Below are positions 8,314 to 17,079 of a stretch of 64,000 bases of DNA, piece after piece. Every line of letters starts with the position of its first letter. Position 1 is the first letter of the stretch. A program made the translations under genes and the position numbers. Below the pieces are notes generated by a model. That model was not told the DNA's origin. It ran no database searches and worked only from the letters and a program-made list of their open reading frames with translations. This DNA is from Paraburkholderia phenoliruptrix (lineage in GTDB: Bacteria; Pseudomonadota; Gammaproteobacteria; Burkholderiales; Burkholderiaceae). The stretch lies in NCBI RefSeq assembly GCF_019511605.1, contig NZ_JAEUAV010000012.1:1-64000 (forward strand), read 5' to 3'.

Positions 8314-9765
8314 TCAGGATCCCCCGACGTGATACCCGTCACTCAACGTCTTCATGAACGCGATGATGTCCTCGATATCCGCGTCGCTCATTGCGGGCTT
8401 ATCGCCCAATTTGCGGTCGAAAGGCGCGTCCGAAGCATCCACGTTCGCGTGATACTGCGCGGGCAGATCGTTGTACTTCTGCACCTTGCCCGACGCGTCG
8501 CGCGGATAGATTTTTTCCGGCGACGTATTGCGCAGGTTGTAGAAGTCCATCACCTGCTTCAGGTCGTGATACACGCCGTTGTGGAAAAACACCTTGCGGT
8601 TCGCGACATTGCGCAGCGTCGGCGTGAGAAACATGCCGCAATACTGCGTCTCTTTTGCGAGGTCATGACGAAACGGCCCACATACCCCCATATCGAAGAA
8701 GCCGGGGTCCCTGTTCGCAGGAATGGCCGGATTGCGCGGCACGCCGAGCGCCTCGTATTGGGTATCGGTGAACACCGGCGGCAAGCCGTCTTTGCCAGGC
8801 TGACTCAGGTGACAGCCTGCACAGTTGGCCTTGTCCTTGTCGTTGAACAGTTGCAGGCCGTGCAGTTCGGCGCGCGTGAGGCGAGCCTTGCCTTCCAGCC
8901 AGTAGTCGTACTTGCTGGTAAAGGCGTGAAACGACGGGTCTTCAATCTGATAACGCCCCACGGCGAACATCGCCTCGGACACCAGCAGACTGGGGTTCGC
9001 CTCGATGGCCGGGCCGAAAATCTGCTTGAACTGGCCGATGTAGCGGGTGTGCAAAAGCTTCTGCGCAACGTCTTCCGGCGTCTTGTTGGCCATTTCCACC
9101 GGATTGGTCAGCGGTCCGATTGCCTGGTCCTGCAAAGTATCGGCGCGTCCGTCCCAGAAGAGACCGCCTTGCGGCACCAGTGCCGGAGCGGCAGGCGCGG
9201 CGAGTGCAGTCTTTTGCGCGCGCTGCGTGCCGGCGGCTTGTGAGGCCAGTTGCGTCAGGTCCACCGGCGCGTCGGTGTCGCCCTGGTCCGGACCAATGCT
9301 GAACGGCGCCTGACGATACAAGTAAGTGAGCGACGGCGGCGGCCGATAACCGGCTTCGTTCATGTGCGCGCCGCCGAGTTGAACCGGAAACGCATTATCC
9401 GGCGAATACGAGTTGTTCGGCGAGTGGCACGACGCGCACGACTGCGTGCCTGAAGCGGATAACGATTGGTCGAAAAATATCTCCTTGCCAAGCAGTGCAA
9501 CCGCACTCAACGGTGCACGCGCAGGACGCAGCAGATGCACCGGCTGCGGATTCGCGCCGGTTATCTCTTCGACAAGCGCGCCGAGCGCAACCGGCATGCG
9601 CTCGGGATAAGTCAGTGCATACGCACCGAACGCAACGGCCGCGCTGGCGACGCACGCAGCGGCCCACGCAACGACGCCGCGTAACGAGCGTTGCACGCGG
9701 ACAGGGCCCGGTTCGCCGCCGGCGGGAAGTGTCGGCGGCAGGGCAGCGTCTGGAGTCTGGTTCAT
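8314..9765 (-). CDS. Di-heme cytochrome c peroxidase / MauG family protein
   Basis: A 483-residue periplasmic protein with an N-terminal membrane anchor (about residues 33-52) and two c-type heme sites, 'CASCH' and 'CAGCH', in the order and spacing of bacterial cytochrome c peroxidases. 'GLFWDGRADTLQDQAIGPL' and 'PTLRNVANRKVFFHNGVY' are conserved family stretches. An Ala/Pro/Gln-rich insert of about 45 residues separates the first heme domain from the 'FWDGRA' motif. At 483 residues it is longer than the usual 320-350. It probably reduces hydrogen peroxide with electrons from a cytochrome, or acts on an oxidised substrate as MauG does. No partner gene is adjacent. Confidence 0.85.
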   Translation of the reverse strand: MNQTPDAALPPTLPAGGEPGPVRVQRSLRGVVAWAAACVASAAVAFGAYALTYPERMPVALGALVEEITGANPQPVHLLRPARAPLSAVALLGKEIFFDQSLSASGTQSCASCHSPNNSYSPDNAFPVQLGGAHMNEAGYRPPPSLTYLYRQAPFSIGPDQGDTDAPVDLTQLASQAAGTQRAQKTALAAPAAPALVPQGGLFWDGRADTLQDQAIGPLTNPVEMANKTPEDVAQKLLHTRYIGQFKQIFGPAIEANPSLLVSEAMFAVGRYQIEDPSFHAFTSKYDYWLEGKARLTRAELHGLQLFNDKDKANCAGCHLSQPGKDGLPPVFTDTQYEALGVPRNPAIPANRDPGFFDMGVCGPFRHDLAKETQYCGMFLTPTLRNVANRKVFFHNGVYHDLKQVMDFYNLRNTSPEKIYPRDASGKVQKYNDLPAQYHANVDASDAPFDRKLGDKPAMSDADIEDIIAFMKTLSDGYHVGGS

Positions 9766-9800
9766 GACGATGGTGACGAAGTAGTTCTACGAATGCGATG

Positions 9801-9839
9801 AAAAAAACGAATCGAGCCAGCACGTGCGCACTGGCTCGA
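9801..9839 (-). terminator. Rho-independent terminator after the phospholipase-like gene
   Basis: On the minus strand a perfect 9-bp stem (TCGAGCCAG / CTGGCTCGA, 10-nt loop) is followed within four bases by a run of seven T. It lies about 150 bases beyond the stop codon at 9986 and upstream of the peroxidase gene, so it separates the two transcription units. Confidence 0.8.
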
Positions 9840-9985
9840 CGACCGGCTATGTCGCAGGCTGAGCCGTGCGCTGTGTTATGCAAGCGCGTTTGTCCGCGAT
9901 GCAGGCAAGGGGCTCACCCGCATCGCATTGACAACCACGCTTGACACGGCCAACCATGCACGCACGGCTCAGTTTCGCGTCGGGC

Positions 9986-11779
9986 TCAGATGGCGGGCGC
10001 GGTCGCCAGCTTCGTGCCGAGGTTCGGGTCCAGATACAGCGGCGGATTGTTGCCCGAGCCTGCGAAGTCGAACATGTTCATCATGCTGCCCGCGGTGGCG
10101 TCGAACGAACCGCCGCCAAGGCGCTGACCGCCAAGCCAGTTGTCCTCGATAAAACGGACCACAGATGCCTGCGTGATCGGAGTGTCGTCGACGAAATTGG
10201 CCTTCGCCCACGGCGACACCACGATAAACGGCGTGCGCGTGCCCGGACCGCAGCGGCCGTTCACCGCGCCGCCGTTCACGCCTTGCGGCTGAACCGCGCC
10301 CGCGGCCGTGCACTGGCCTGCCGCGCTCAGGTTGTCGCTGCCCGCTACCGTCTTGCCGCCGGCCGACTGCGCCGTAGTCGAATCGAACGAGGAGCTCGTC
10401 GGCGCCTTGAAGCGGTGGTCGTACCAGCCGTCGGAGTCGTCATAGGCGATGATTACGGCCGTGTTCTTCCAGTCAGGCTGTTGCTGCAGGAAGTTGATCA
10501 CGTTCGTGACGAATGCCTGTTCGTCGATCGGGTCCGAGTTGCCCGGATGTCCGTCGCCAACAGCCGGCGCCTTCAGGAAGCTGACCGACGGATAGTTGCC
10601 CGCTTTGACCGCTGTATAAAAGTCGTCGATGTCGTACTGGTGATGAACCGGCGTTGCGGTATTGTCCAGCGGATCGGTGGCGCCGATCACCGCCGTCGAC
10701 GAAGGACGCGTGTGCGCGAGGTTCGCCGTGCTCGCGTAGTACTGGAACCACGCATGGTGCTGCACGTAGTCGGTCTTCGTCGCGTTGAGCACCTGCGAGA
10801 ACGTGGAGCGCGCGCAACCGGTCGTGCCGTTCGCGTTCACCGTCTGCAGATTGAAGCCGCCCATGAAGCCGCCCCACGTAATGTTCTTCGCGTTGAGCAG
10901 GTCGCCAATGTTCTTGTTGCCGGGCGACATGGTGCCGGTCACTTTGCTGCCCGCCGCAATCGTACAGACGTCGCCCGTCGGGTCGAGGTCGCCGACCATC
11001 GTAAAGCCGCCGGCCGAGTCAGGAATCGCGTTGGCCGACGTGCCGCCCGACACGATCACACCGTTGTTCTGCCCGGAGACCACAGCGAGCGCGCCCGGTG
11101 TCGACGGACCGTATGTGTCGGTGTACGCGTTCTGGTTCATCGCGAAGTGCTGCGCGTAGTTCCACAGCGCGGTGACGGTGTTGCCGTCGAAATAGCCGAG
11201 CACCTGGCCCTTGGTTGCGAATGCGCCGGTGCTGCCCGCGATTGTCGAACCAGCAGCCGTGAAGAGCGGGAACGAGTCCATTGCGCCGTTGTTGTACGCG
11301 AGCTGTTCGGCGGCATAGGCGTGATTCTGGCTCGCTGTGTTCGCCTGCGAGCGATCGAGGCGGAACGGCAGCAGATCTGCCGCGGGCAGCCCCAACCCTG
11401 CAATCGTCACGGCGCCGACTGTGCGACCTGCCGTATTCGGCGACGTGGGAAGCGCGTTCGGGTTCGTCGCGATCAGGTTGTTGTTCGCCAGGTTGTTGAC
11501 CGTCGGCGTGCCGGCTGCCGCGGTGAACTGCGGTTCGCCAACCGGGTTCGACGCTTGCGGATAGGTCGCGAAGTAGTGATCGAACGAGACGTTCTCGCCG
11601 AAAATCACCACCACGTGCTTGATCGGCGTGGCGGTGGCAAGGGCGTCCTGCGCGGTCACGGTGGGCGCCGGGGACGAAGCCGGCGTCGACGAAGCAGTCG
11701 AATTGACGTTGTGGTCGCCGCAGGCCGCGAGCGTCAGCAGCGCGGCAAACGGAATGGGTAACAGGGTTCTGCGAAACAT
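9986..11779 (-). CDS. Phospholipase C / AcpA-type acid phosphatase family lipoprotein
   Basis: A 597-residue member of the phosphoesterase family that includes bacterial phospholipase C and the Francisella acid phosphatase AcpA. The start at 11779 (MFRRTL) is preceded by GGAG at good spacing and gives a lipoprotein signal peptide ending in a 'LAAC' lipobox. Thus it is predicted to be lipid-anchored after export. The metal/nucleophile region 'HVVVIFGENVSFDHYF' near the mature N terminus matches the family, as do 'AVIIAYDDSDGWYDH' and 'GPGTRTPFIVVSPWAK'. Likely role: phosphate release from phosphocholine, lipids or other phosphoesters. A link to the nearby choline genes is possible (phosphocholine as choline source) but is inference only. 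Confidence 0.85.
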   Translation of the reverse strand: MFRRTLLPIPFAALLTLAACGDHNVNSTASSTPASSPAPTVTAQDALATATPIKHVVVIFGENVSFDHYFATYPQASNPVGEPQFTAAAGTPTVNNLANNNLIATNPNALPTSPNTAGRTVGAVTIAGLGLPAADLLPFRLDRSQANTASQNHAYAAEQLAYNNGAMDSFPLFTAAGSTIAGSTGAFATKGQVLGYFDGNTVTALWNYAQHFAMNQNAYTDTYGPSTPGALAVVSGQNNGVIVSGGTSANAIPDSAGGFTMVGDLDPTGDVCTIAAGSKVTGTMSPGNKNIGDLLNAKNITWGGFMGGFNLQTVNANGTTGCARSTFSQVLNATKTDYVQHHAWFQYYASTANLAHTRPSSTAVIGATDPLDNTATPVHHQYDIDDFYTAVKAGNYPSVSFLKAPAVGDGHPGNSDPIDEQAFVTNVINFLQQQPDWKNTAVIIAYDDSDGWYDHRFKAPTSSSFDSTTAQSAGGKTVAGSDNLSAAGQCTAAGAVQPQGVNGGAVNGRCGPGTRTPFIVVSPWAKANFVDDTPITQASVVRFIEDNWLGGQRLGGGSFDATAGSMMNMFDFAGSGNNPPLYLDPNLGTKLATAPAI

Positions 11780-12154
11780 GTGGCAGGCTCCAGATTCGAC
11801 TTCGCCGTTCAGCGTTTCCAACGATGCACGCGTGGAATTCGCCGGGGATGTTGTTTATTGGAAATAGTGTGGTGCCTGCCGATGCCGTGATCTTGCAGCC
11901 CGACAGGCTGCGCGCATTGAAGCATTCGATGATTAAGATTTAAGGGCGCGCATATTACGTCGGCTCTCGATCGACCTTCAATTGCATAACCATTGCTGAC
12001 GCCGAGCTAACAAAGGCGAGCGCTGCGCGGCATGCCTGGTGGCATGCGCGGGCTGCGAGGCACGACGAATGCTGCTGCAGGCAAACGTACTTCGCGCGGC
12101 AGGTCGGCTGCGAACCGGCGTGCCGCGACCCGTCATCTTTCCGAGGACTTTGCC
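11780..12154. promoter_or_regulatory. Divergent promoter region, phospholipase-like gene and SDR gene
   Basis: 375 bases between two divergent starts with no credible gene. It holds an imperfect inverted repeat around 12027-12052 built on two GGCATGC copies, and an AT-rich patch near 11930-11975. No regulator site was recognised. Confidence 0.3.
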
Positions 12155-13171
12155 ATGACAGTGAAGCTCAAACCGGTAGCGCAGCAGGTCATCGTCATTA
12201 CAGGTGCGACGAGCGGCATTGGTCTTGCCACCGCGCGTCTGGCCGCCAGCAGAGGCGCGCGCCTCATGCTGGTCGCACGCGACGAGGAGGCGCTGCGCAC
12301 GCTTGCCACCCAACTCGCCGACCAGGGGGCGCTCGTCGAATACGCGGTCGCCGACGTCGGCAACGCGGACCAATTGCAGGCAGCGGCGGACAAGGCCATT
12401 GCACGTTTCGGCGGCTTCGACACGTGGGTCAACAACGCGGGCGCGTCGATTTTCGGACGTTGCGCCGACGTACCCATCGACGAGCAAAAGGCGTTGTTCG
12501 AGACGAACTTCTGGGGCGTGGTGCAGGGTTCGATGATTGCGCTTGCGCACCTGAAACAGCGCGGTGGTGCGCTCGTGAACCTGGGCAGCGAACTGTCTGA
12601 AATCGCGTTGCCGTTACAGGCCGCATACGTTGCGTCCAAACACGCGGTGAAGGGCTACACCGACGCGTTGCGCATGGAGTTGATTGAAGAGCGCGCGCCG
12701 GTTTCTGTCACGCTGATCAAACCGTCCGGCATTCATACGCAGTTCGTGGAGCATGCGCGCAACCATCTGGACGTGCAGCCCAAGTTGCCGCCGCCGCTCT
12801 ATGCACCGGACATCGTCGCGAAGGCGATTCTGCATGCGGCTTGCACGCCGGTTCGCGATCTCTACGTGGGTGGCGCATCGGCAGCGATGGTGACGTTCGC
12901 GCGCCGTGCGCCGAATCTGTACGACCGTGTGATGAGCCGCTTTGGCATTGCGTCGCAACGCACCGATGAACCGCCGCGCACTCCTGAAGGAAATCAGGGC
13001 GCCGATGGCGCATTGCGCGAGCGCTCGGGGCAAAAGCGCAGAGTGCTCGAATCGAGCTTGTATACGCAGGCTTCGATGCACCCGCGGCAAACCGCCTTGC
13101 TTGCCGCGGGCGCTGCTGCCGTATGGATGCTCGCGCGTTATGCGAGATCGTCGCATACGAGCCGTGCGTAA
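12155..13171 (+). CDS. Short-chain dehydrogenase/reductase with C-terminal membrane tail
   Basis: A 338-residue SDR. The Rossmann cofactor motif 'TGATSGIG' is near residue 15, 'NNAG' follows, and the catalytic Ser and 'YVASK' (Tyr-x3-Lys) are present. The ATG at 12155 follows a GAGG-type ribosome site; the longer open frame upstream is not needed. Beyond the roughly 250-residue SDR core there is a 70-residue extension ending in a single hydrophobic segment, suggesting attachment to the inner membrane. Similar tailed SDRs are common in Burkholderia and have no assigned substrate. NAD(P)-dependent oxidoreduction is the only safe call. Confidence 0.85.
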   Translation: MTVKLKPVAQQVIVITGATSGIGLATARLAASRGARLMLVARDEEALRTLATQLADQGALVEYAVADVGNADQLQAAADKAIARFGGFDTWVNNAGASIFGRCADVPIDEQKALFETNFWGVVQGSMIALAHLKQRGGALVNLGSELSEIALPLQAAYVASKHAVKGYTDALRMELIEERAPVSVTLIKPSGIHTQFVEHARNHLDVQPKLPPPLYAPDIVAKAILHAACTPVRDLYVGGASAAMVTFARRAPNLYDRVMSRFGIASQRTDEPPRTPEGNQGADGALRERSGQKRRVLESSLYTQASMHPRQTALLAAGAAAVWMLARYARSSHTSRA

Positions 13172-13354
13172 ACAAGCCGGGCGTGAGCGGCGCGCAGCGC
13201 GCGAGCCTTAGCCACGCGTCGCTTCACATAGCGGGACAAAGGGTAGCGCCGCACTCGCACCAAAGCAGTGCCCGTGCGGTGCCGGCGCAATCCTTCGGCG
13301 TCCGATGCAATCTGGCGCCACGCCATTGAACCCGCTCGTTCTGCCGTGCTGGAA

Positions 13355-13723
13355 TTAACCTCCGCCACCGTTCGGAGTGGCCACAGTGAGTTTGTTCGAC
13401 ACCGACTTCACGCCGGCGACGTTCTTCGCCACATCTTCGGCCTGCGAAATCTGCCCGCTGTCGGGCACCGATCCTGTCAGCGTGACGGCACCGCCGCGAG
13501 CACGAACGTACACGTTCGACACGTCGAAGCCTTGAGCTCTGGACAAGGCCTTGCGTACGTCGAGCCCCAGCTTGCGGTCCGCCTTTTTCACTGTTTTCGT
13601 GCGCGAAGTGCTCGATGCCGCCATGCCGGAGTCGGTCGCGCCGCTCGCCTGCGCATAAGCGCTCGACGCAGTCGCAACGCACAACGCAATGCCGAGCGCC
13701 TTCAGAAGGTTGACTGTTTTCAC
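13355..13723 (-). CDS. BON-domain periplasmic protein (OsmY-like)
   Basis: A 122-residue protein with a cleavable signal peptide (about residues 1-25, ending in Ala-x-Ala) and one BON domain (about residues 48-115) containing the family motifs 'VYVRARGGAVTLTGSVPDSGQ' in part and 'AGVKSVSNKL'. BON domains bind phospholipid membranes, and such proteins are often induced by osmotic or envelope stress. A single domain rather than the two in E. coli OsmY is usual in Burkholderia. The gene faces the DUF4148-type gene across a 418-bp divergent region. Confidence 0.85.
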   Translation of the reverse strand: MKTVNLLKALGIALCVATASSAYAQASGATDSGMAASSTSRTKTVKKADRKLGLDVRKALSRAQGFDVSNVYVRARGGAVTLTGSVPDSGQISQAEDVAKNVAGVKSVSNKLTVATPNGGGG

Positions 13724-14141
13724 GTTTTCTCCATCCTTAAAAGGTTAATGTCGCTTCGTTGCATGCAAGAAAAGCCCCGCCTGTGAGCGGTTTGGTGCTC
13801 ACGGGGAGCATTCTGTTTTGTCCCGCCATCGCTACGGTGGCGCCCCCGGCGCGCTTAAACAATAGTCCAGCGCACGCGCTCATGCTCAAAAAAACTGACT
13901 ATGGCGCGAACCGGTGTGCTTCTGGCAGCAAGATGCGCCCGCGCGTGCGAGTCACAGGCATGCCCAGTCGCGCCGGCATGCGCACGGGCCGGACCAGGCG
14001 CGGGCACGCAGCAGTACGCGCCGAGCGGTTTCGCATTAAGCTCTGTGCGCGAGCCGTGCATCGCATCGTACGGCATACGCTGCAATGAACGATACGTCGT
14101 GAACACCTGAGTACGCTTGCCAACTTAAGAGGAGTCAATCC
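13724..14141. promoter_or_regulatory. Divergent region between BON gene and DUF4148-type gene
   Basis: 418 bases without a convincing coding sequence. At 13775-13806 an imperfect hairpin (GTGAGC / GCTCAC extended by CCCC / GGGG with a small bulge) is followed on the minus strand by CTTTTCTT, resembling a terminator with no known gene in front of it. A second small inverted repeat (CGCCA / TGGCG) lies near 13824-13842. A short minus-strand RNA is conceivable. Confidence 0.3.
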
Positions 14142-14459
14142 ATGAAGCGCAATACCGTCAAACAGATCATGCTTGGCCTTGCAATGTCCGCGCTGGTGGC
14201 GGGCGGCATGCCGCTTGCCGCTGCGCAAACCGCCGCCGGCACGGACGCGCAAACTGCGCAACCCGGTGCAACCGGCACGGCAAAGCCGACCAAGGCCGAA
14301 CGCAAAGCGGCGCGCAAGCAGGCCCGCGCGAAGAAAAATGCCGAGTTGAAGAAGCTCGAAGACGCAGGTTATCAGCCCTCCCGCGACGACCCTAACTATC
14401 CGAGCGACCTGCAGAAAGCGCAGAAAAAGGCGGGCATCGGCACGGGCGCAAGCCAGTAA
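14142..14459 (+). CDS. Small secreted DUF4148-type protein
   Basis: A 105-residue protein with a signal peptide cleaved near the 'AAAQ' at about residue 28. It then has an Ala/Thr/Lys-rich linker and a C-terminal 'LKKLEDAGYQPSRDDPNYP' motif followed by 'LQKAQKKAG'. This pattern (Leu-Glu-x-Ala-Gly-Tyr-x-Pro, Asp-Pro-x-Tyr-Pro) matches the DUF4148 family that is abundant in Burkholderia and has no known function. A clear ribosome site (AAGAGGAG) precedes the ATG. It is periplasmic or envelope-associated. Function unknown. Confidence 0.75.
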   Translation: MKRNTVKQIMLGLAMSALVAGGMPLAAAQTAAGTDAQTAQPGATGTAKPTKAERKAARKQARAKKNAELKKLEDAGYQPSRDDPNYPSDLQKAQKKAGIGTGASQ

Positions 14460-14995
14460 GCATTAACCCGTAGTGGCAGCGGCCGTGCGGTGCGATGTGG
14501 CATACCGCATGGCCCAACTCATGACGCCGCAGCGGGCGCCGCTCGCCGCGGCGCATGACCTGTTCTATTCATCGGACGTTGCTTTGCGCGCCCGCCTGGC
14601 GGGCAGTTTCGCGTCGCCGCGCTCGCGCTGATCGAAGCGTCGCGCAAGCGTGACAGTCGGCGCGTATCGTCTGTTGCAGCGCGGCATTGCTGCTTGTCGC
14701 GAGCGCCTCGTCCATGCGCCGCCAAAATCCCTTCATTTGCCTTGGAACGACATCGCGCGGCACTCTGCTTGATATCCTTCAAACGCTTGCCCAGCAAGGC
14801 TTTCACGCCCGCCTGACGATGCACATGCGACATGGGTGTCGTATTTCCACATGTGCTTGTCGCAAATAGTCGGCTAGGCGTACTTTTTTCTGGCAACTAT
14901 GTATGCACAGCGCGGACGGACGTTCGCGACGCAGCTTTGCATGGGACCAGGGCATGGGCTTCGCACCGACTCTGGCCGACATAGGAGAGCATTCA
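14460..14995. promoter_or_regulatory. Intergenic region upstream of the choline ABC operon
   Basis: 536 bases that should contain the promoter of the choV-choW operon. Short frames on both strands cross it, including a 64-codon minus-strand frame (14569-14763) with fairly gene-like codons but no ribosome site or recognisable family. It may be a decayed gene. No riboswitch or clear operator was recognised. Confidence 0.3.
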
Positions 14996-16177
14996 ATGAA
15001 TTCCCCGAAGGTCGTGGTTGAAGGGCTGTGCAAGGTGTTCGGCACCAACCCGAAACAGGCGCTCGGCATGCTGGCAGGAGGCGCGACGAAAGAAGAAGTG
15101 TTCGCGCGCACCGGCCAGATTGTCGGTGTTCACAACGTATCGTTCGAAGTGAAGGAAGGCGAGATCTTCGTGCTCATGGGCCTGTCCGGCTCGGGCAAGT
15201 CGACGCTGATACGCCTGATCAACCGGCTGGTGGAACCGTCGGCGGGCAAGGTGCTGATCGACGGCCGCGACGTGGCCAGCGTCCCGCGCAGCGAGTTGAC
15301 GGCGCTGCGCCGCAAGGACATGAGCATGGTGTTCCAGTCGTTCGCGCTGATGCCGCAACGCACGGTGCTCTCCAATGCGGCCTTCGGGCTCGAGGTCGCG
15401 GGCATGGGACGCAAGGAGCGCGAGGCGCGCGCAATGACGGTGCTGGAGCAGGTCGGCCTTGCAGCGTTCGCGCAAAAGCTGCCGGCGCAACTGTCGGGCG
15501 GCATGCAGCAGCGTGTGGGTCTCGCGCGCGCACTGGCCGTGAACCCGTCGCTGATGATCATGGACGAAGCGTTCTCCGCGCTCGATCCGCTCAAGCGCAA
15601 GGAAATGCAGAACGTGCTGCTCGAACTGCAGCGCGAGCAGCAACGCACGATTCTGTTCGTGTCGCACGATCTCGAAGAAGCGATGCGCATTGGCACGCGA
15701 ATCGCGATCATGGAAGGCGGCAAGGTGGTGCAGATCGGCACGCCGCAGGAGATTATCACCAATCCCGCCGACGACTACGTGCGCGCATTCTTCGAAGGCA
15801 TCGACACGAGCCGCTATCTGACCGCCGGCGATCTGATGCAGACCGACGCCGTGCCGCTCATGCATTCGCATTCTGCGCAGATCGACGTGTCCAGCGTGTC
15901 GGCCACGCTGAACGGCAGCGCCGAATACGCGTTCGTGCTCGACAGCGAGCGCAAGATTCGCGGCTTCGTGTGCCGCGACGAAACGGGCAATGCGTCCGCA
16001 AAACTCAATTACGTGGAATGCATCCGACGCACTACGCCGCTAGACGACGTGGTCCAACGCGTGGTCGCGAGCCGCGCGCCGTTGCCGGTCGTCGAAGCGG
16101 ACGGCTCCTACTGTGGTTCGGTCAACAAGACGAACGTGCTGCACGTTCTCACGCGCCATCGAGGTTCTCATGTCTGA
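14996..16177 (+). CDS. choV: Quaternary-amine (choline-type) ABC importer ATP-binding protein
   Basis: A 393-residue ATPase of the ProV/OpuAA/ChoV family. Walker A 'GLSGSGKST', signature 'LSGGMQQRVGLARAL' and Walker B 'LMIMDEAFSALDP' are complete. The 'HDLEEAMRIGTRIAIMEGGKVVQ' region and the C-terminal CBS-type segment (about 280-390) are features of betaine/choline importers. The ATG at 14996 has AGGAG nine bases upstream. The coding end overlaps the permease start by 8 bp. With the permease it forms the only quaternary-amine ABC core in the window, which three separate binding proteins might share. Choline rather than betaine is inferred from the linked ChoX-type binding protein. Confidence 0.9.
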   Translation: MNSPKVVVEGLCKVFGTNPKQALGMLAGGATKEEVFARTGQIVGVHNVSFEVKEGEIFVLMGLSGSGKSTLIRLINRLVEPSAGKVLIDGRDVASVPRSELTALRRKDMSMVFQSFALMPQRTVLSNAAFGLEVAGMGRKEREARAMTVLEQVGLAAFAQKLPAQLSGGMQQRVGLARALAVNPSLMIMDEAFSALDPLKRKEMQNVLLELQREQQRTILFVSHDLEEAMRIGTRIAIMEGGKVVQIGTPQEIITNPADDYVRAFFEGIDTSRYLTAGDLMQTDAVPLMHSHSAQIDVSSVSATLNGSAEYAFVLDSERKIRGFVCRDETGNASAKLNYVECIRRTTPLDDVVQRVVASRAPLPVVEADGSYCGSVNKTNVLHVLTRHRGSHV

Positions 16178-17072
16178 AGTCATTCCACTTGGCGCCTGGG
16201 TCGATCACGGCGTTCACTATCTGCTCGATCACGACGCAAAGACTTTCGATTCGATCGGCAAGGTCATCGAGAGCTTCGCGGCCATTGTCGAACACGGCCT
16301 GCAAGCCGTGCCGATGTGGGCGCTGATGGCGTTCTTCGTCGGCATCGGTTTATGGCGGGTGGGCTGGCGTTTCGCGCTCTTTACGCTGCTCGCGATGCTA
16401 CTCATTTACGGCACCGGCTTCTGGGATCAGATGGTCATTACGCTGGGCCTCACGCTGTCGTCCACCTTCATCAGCCTCGTGCTCGGCGTGCCGCTCGGCA
16501 TCTGGACCGCGAAAAGCCGCACCGTGGAAATGATCGTGCGTCCCGTGCTCGATCTGATGCAGACCATGCCCGCATTCGTCTATCTGATTCCGGCTGCGAT
16601 GCTGTTCGGTCTTGGCCGCGTGCCCGGCATTCTGTCCACCGTGATCTTCGCAATGCCGCCCGCGGTGCGTCTCACGTCGCTCGGCATCAAGCACGTGAAT
16701 CGCGAAATCGTCGAAGCAGGGCAGGCGTTCGGCTGCACGCCGTGGCAACTGCTCTACAAGGTTCAGTTTCCCAATGCGCTGCCGTCCATCATGACGGGTG
16801 TCAATCAGACCATCATGATGGCGTTGTCGATGGTGATCATCGCGTCGATGGTGGGCGCGGGCGGCCTCGGTAACGACGTGCTCGCCAGTATTCAGCGGCT
16901 CGACATCGGTCTCGGCTTCGAGAGTGGACTCTCGGTCGTGATGCTCGCGATCATTCTGGACCGCATCACGGAGAGCTTTGGCCGCTCGCCGGGCATGGCA
17001 CGCGCGCCGCTCTTCTCCGGCTTGCGCAATCTGATGAAGGTGCGCCGCGCGCCGACGGCGCAGCACAGCTGA
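16170..17072 (+). CDS. choW: Quaternary-amine (choline-type) ABC importer permease
   Basis: A 300-residue inner-membrane permease of the ProW/OpuAB/ChoW type with about six or seven transmembrane segments. The cytoplasmic coupling loop is in the 'EAGQAFGCTPWQLLYKVQFPNALPSIMTGVNQTIMMALSMVIIASMVG' region. 'EAGQAFGCTPWQLLYKVQFP' is the classic EAA-like motif. The start at 16170 lies inside the end of the ATPase gene (8-bp overlap), so translation is coupled. Seven bases after its stop the GlxA-type regulator gene begins. Role: translocation of choline or related trimethylammonium solutes delivered by periplasmic binding proteins. Confidence 0.9.
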   Translation: MSEVIPLGAWVDHGVHYLLDHDAKTFDSIGKVIESFAAIVEHGLQAVPMWALMAFFVGIGLWRVGWRFALFTLLAMLLIYGTGFWDQMVITLGLTLSSTFISLVLGVPLGIWTAKSRTVEMIVRPVLDLMQTMPAFVYLIPAAMLFGLGRVPGILSTVIFAMPPAVRLTSLGIKHVNREIVEAGQAFGCTPWQLLYKVQFPNALPSIMTGVNQTIMMALSMVIIASMVGAGGLGNDVLASIQRLDIGLGFESGLSVVMLAIILDRITESFGRSPGMARAPLFSGLRNLMKVRRAPTAQHS

Positions 17073-17079
17073 GCCGCCT

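Noticed and set aside
9941..11761. 606-codon plus-strand frame opposite the phospholipase-like gene
   Set aside because: Arg/Val-rich antisense shadow with no ribosome site or domain. The minus-strand protein has a lipobox and family motifs.
14569..14763. 64-codon minus-strand frame with a 'CHAC' motif and fairly gene-like codons
   Set aside because: It has no ribosome site, no recognisable family and stops at both ends. An adjacent frame carries a similar amount of plausible sequence, so at most it is a decayed gene.
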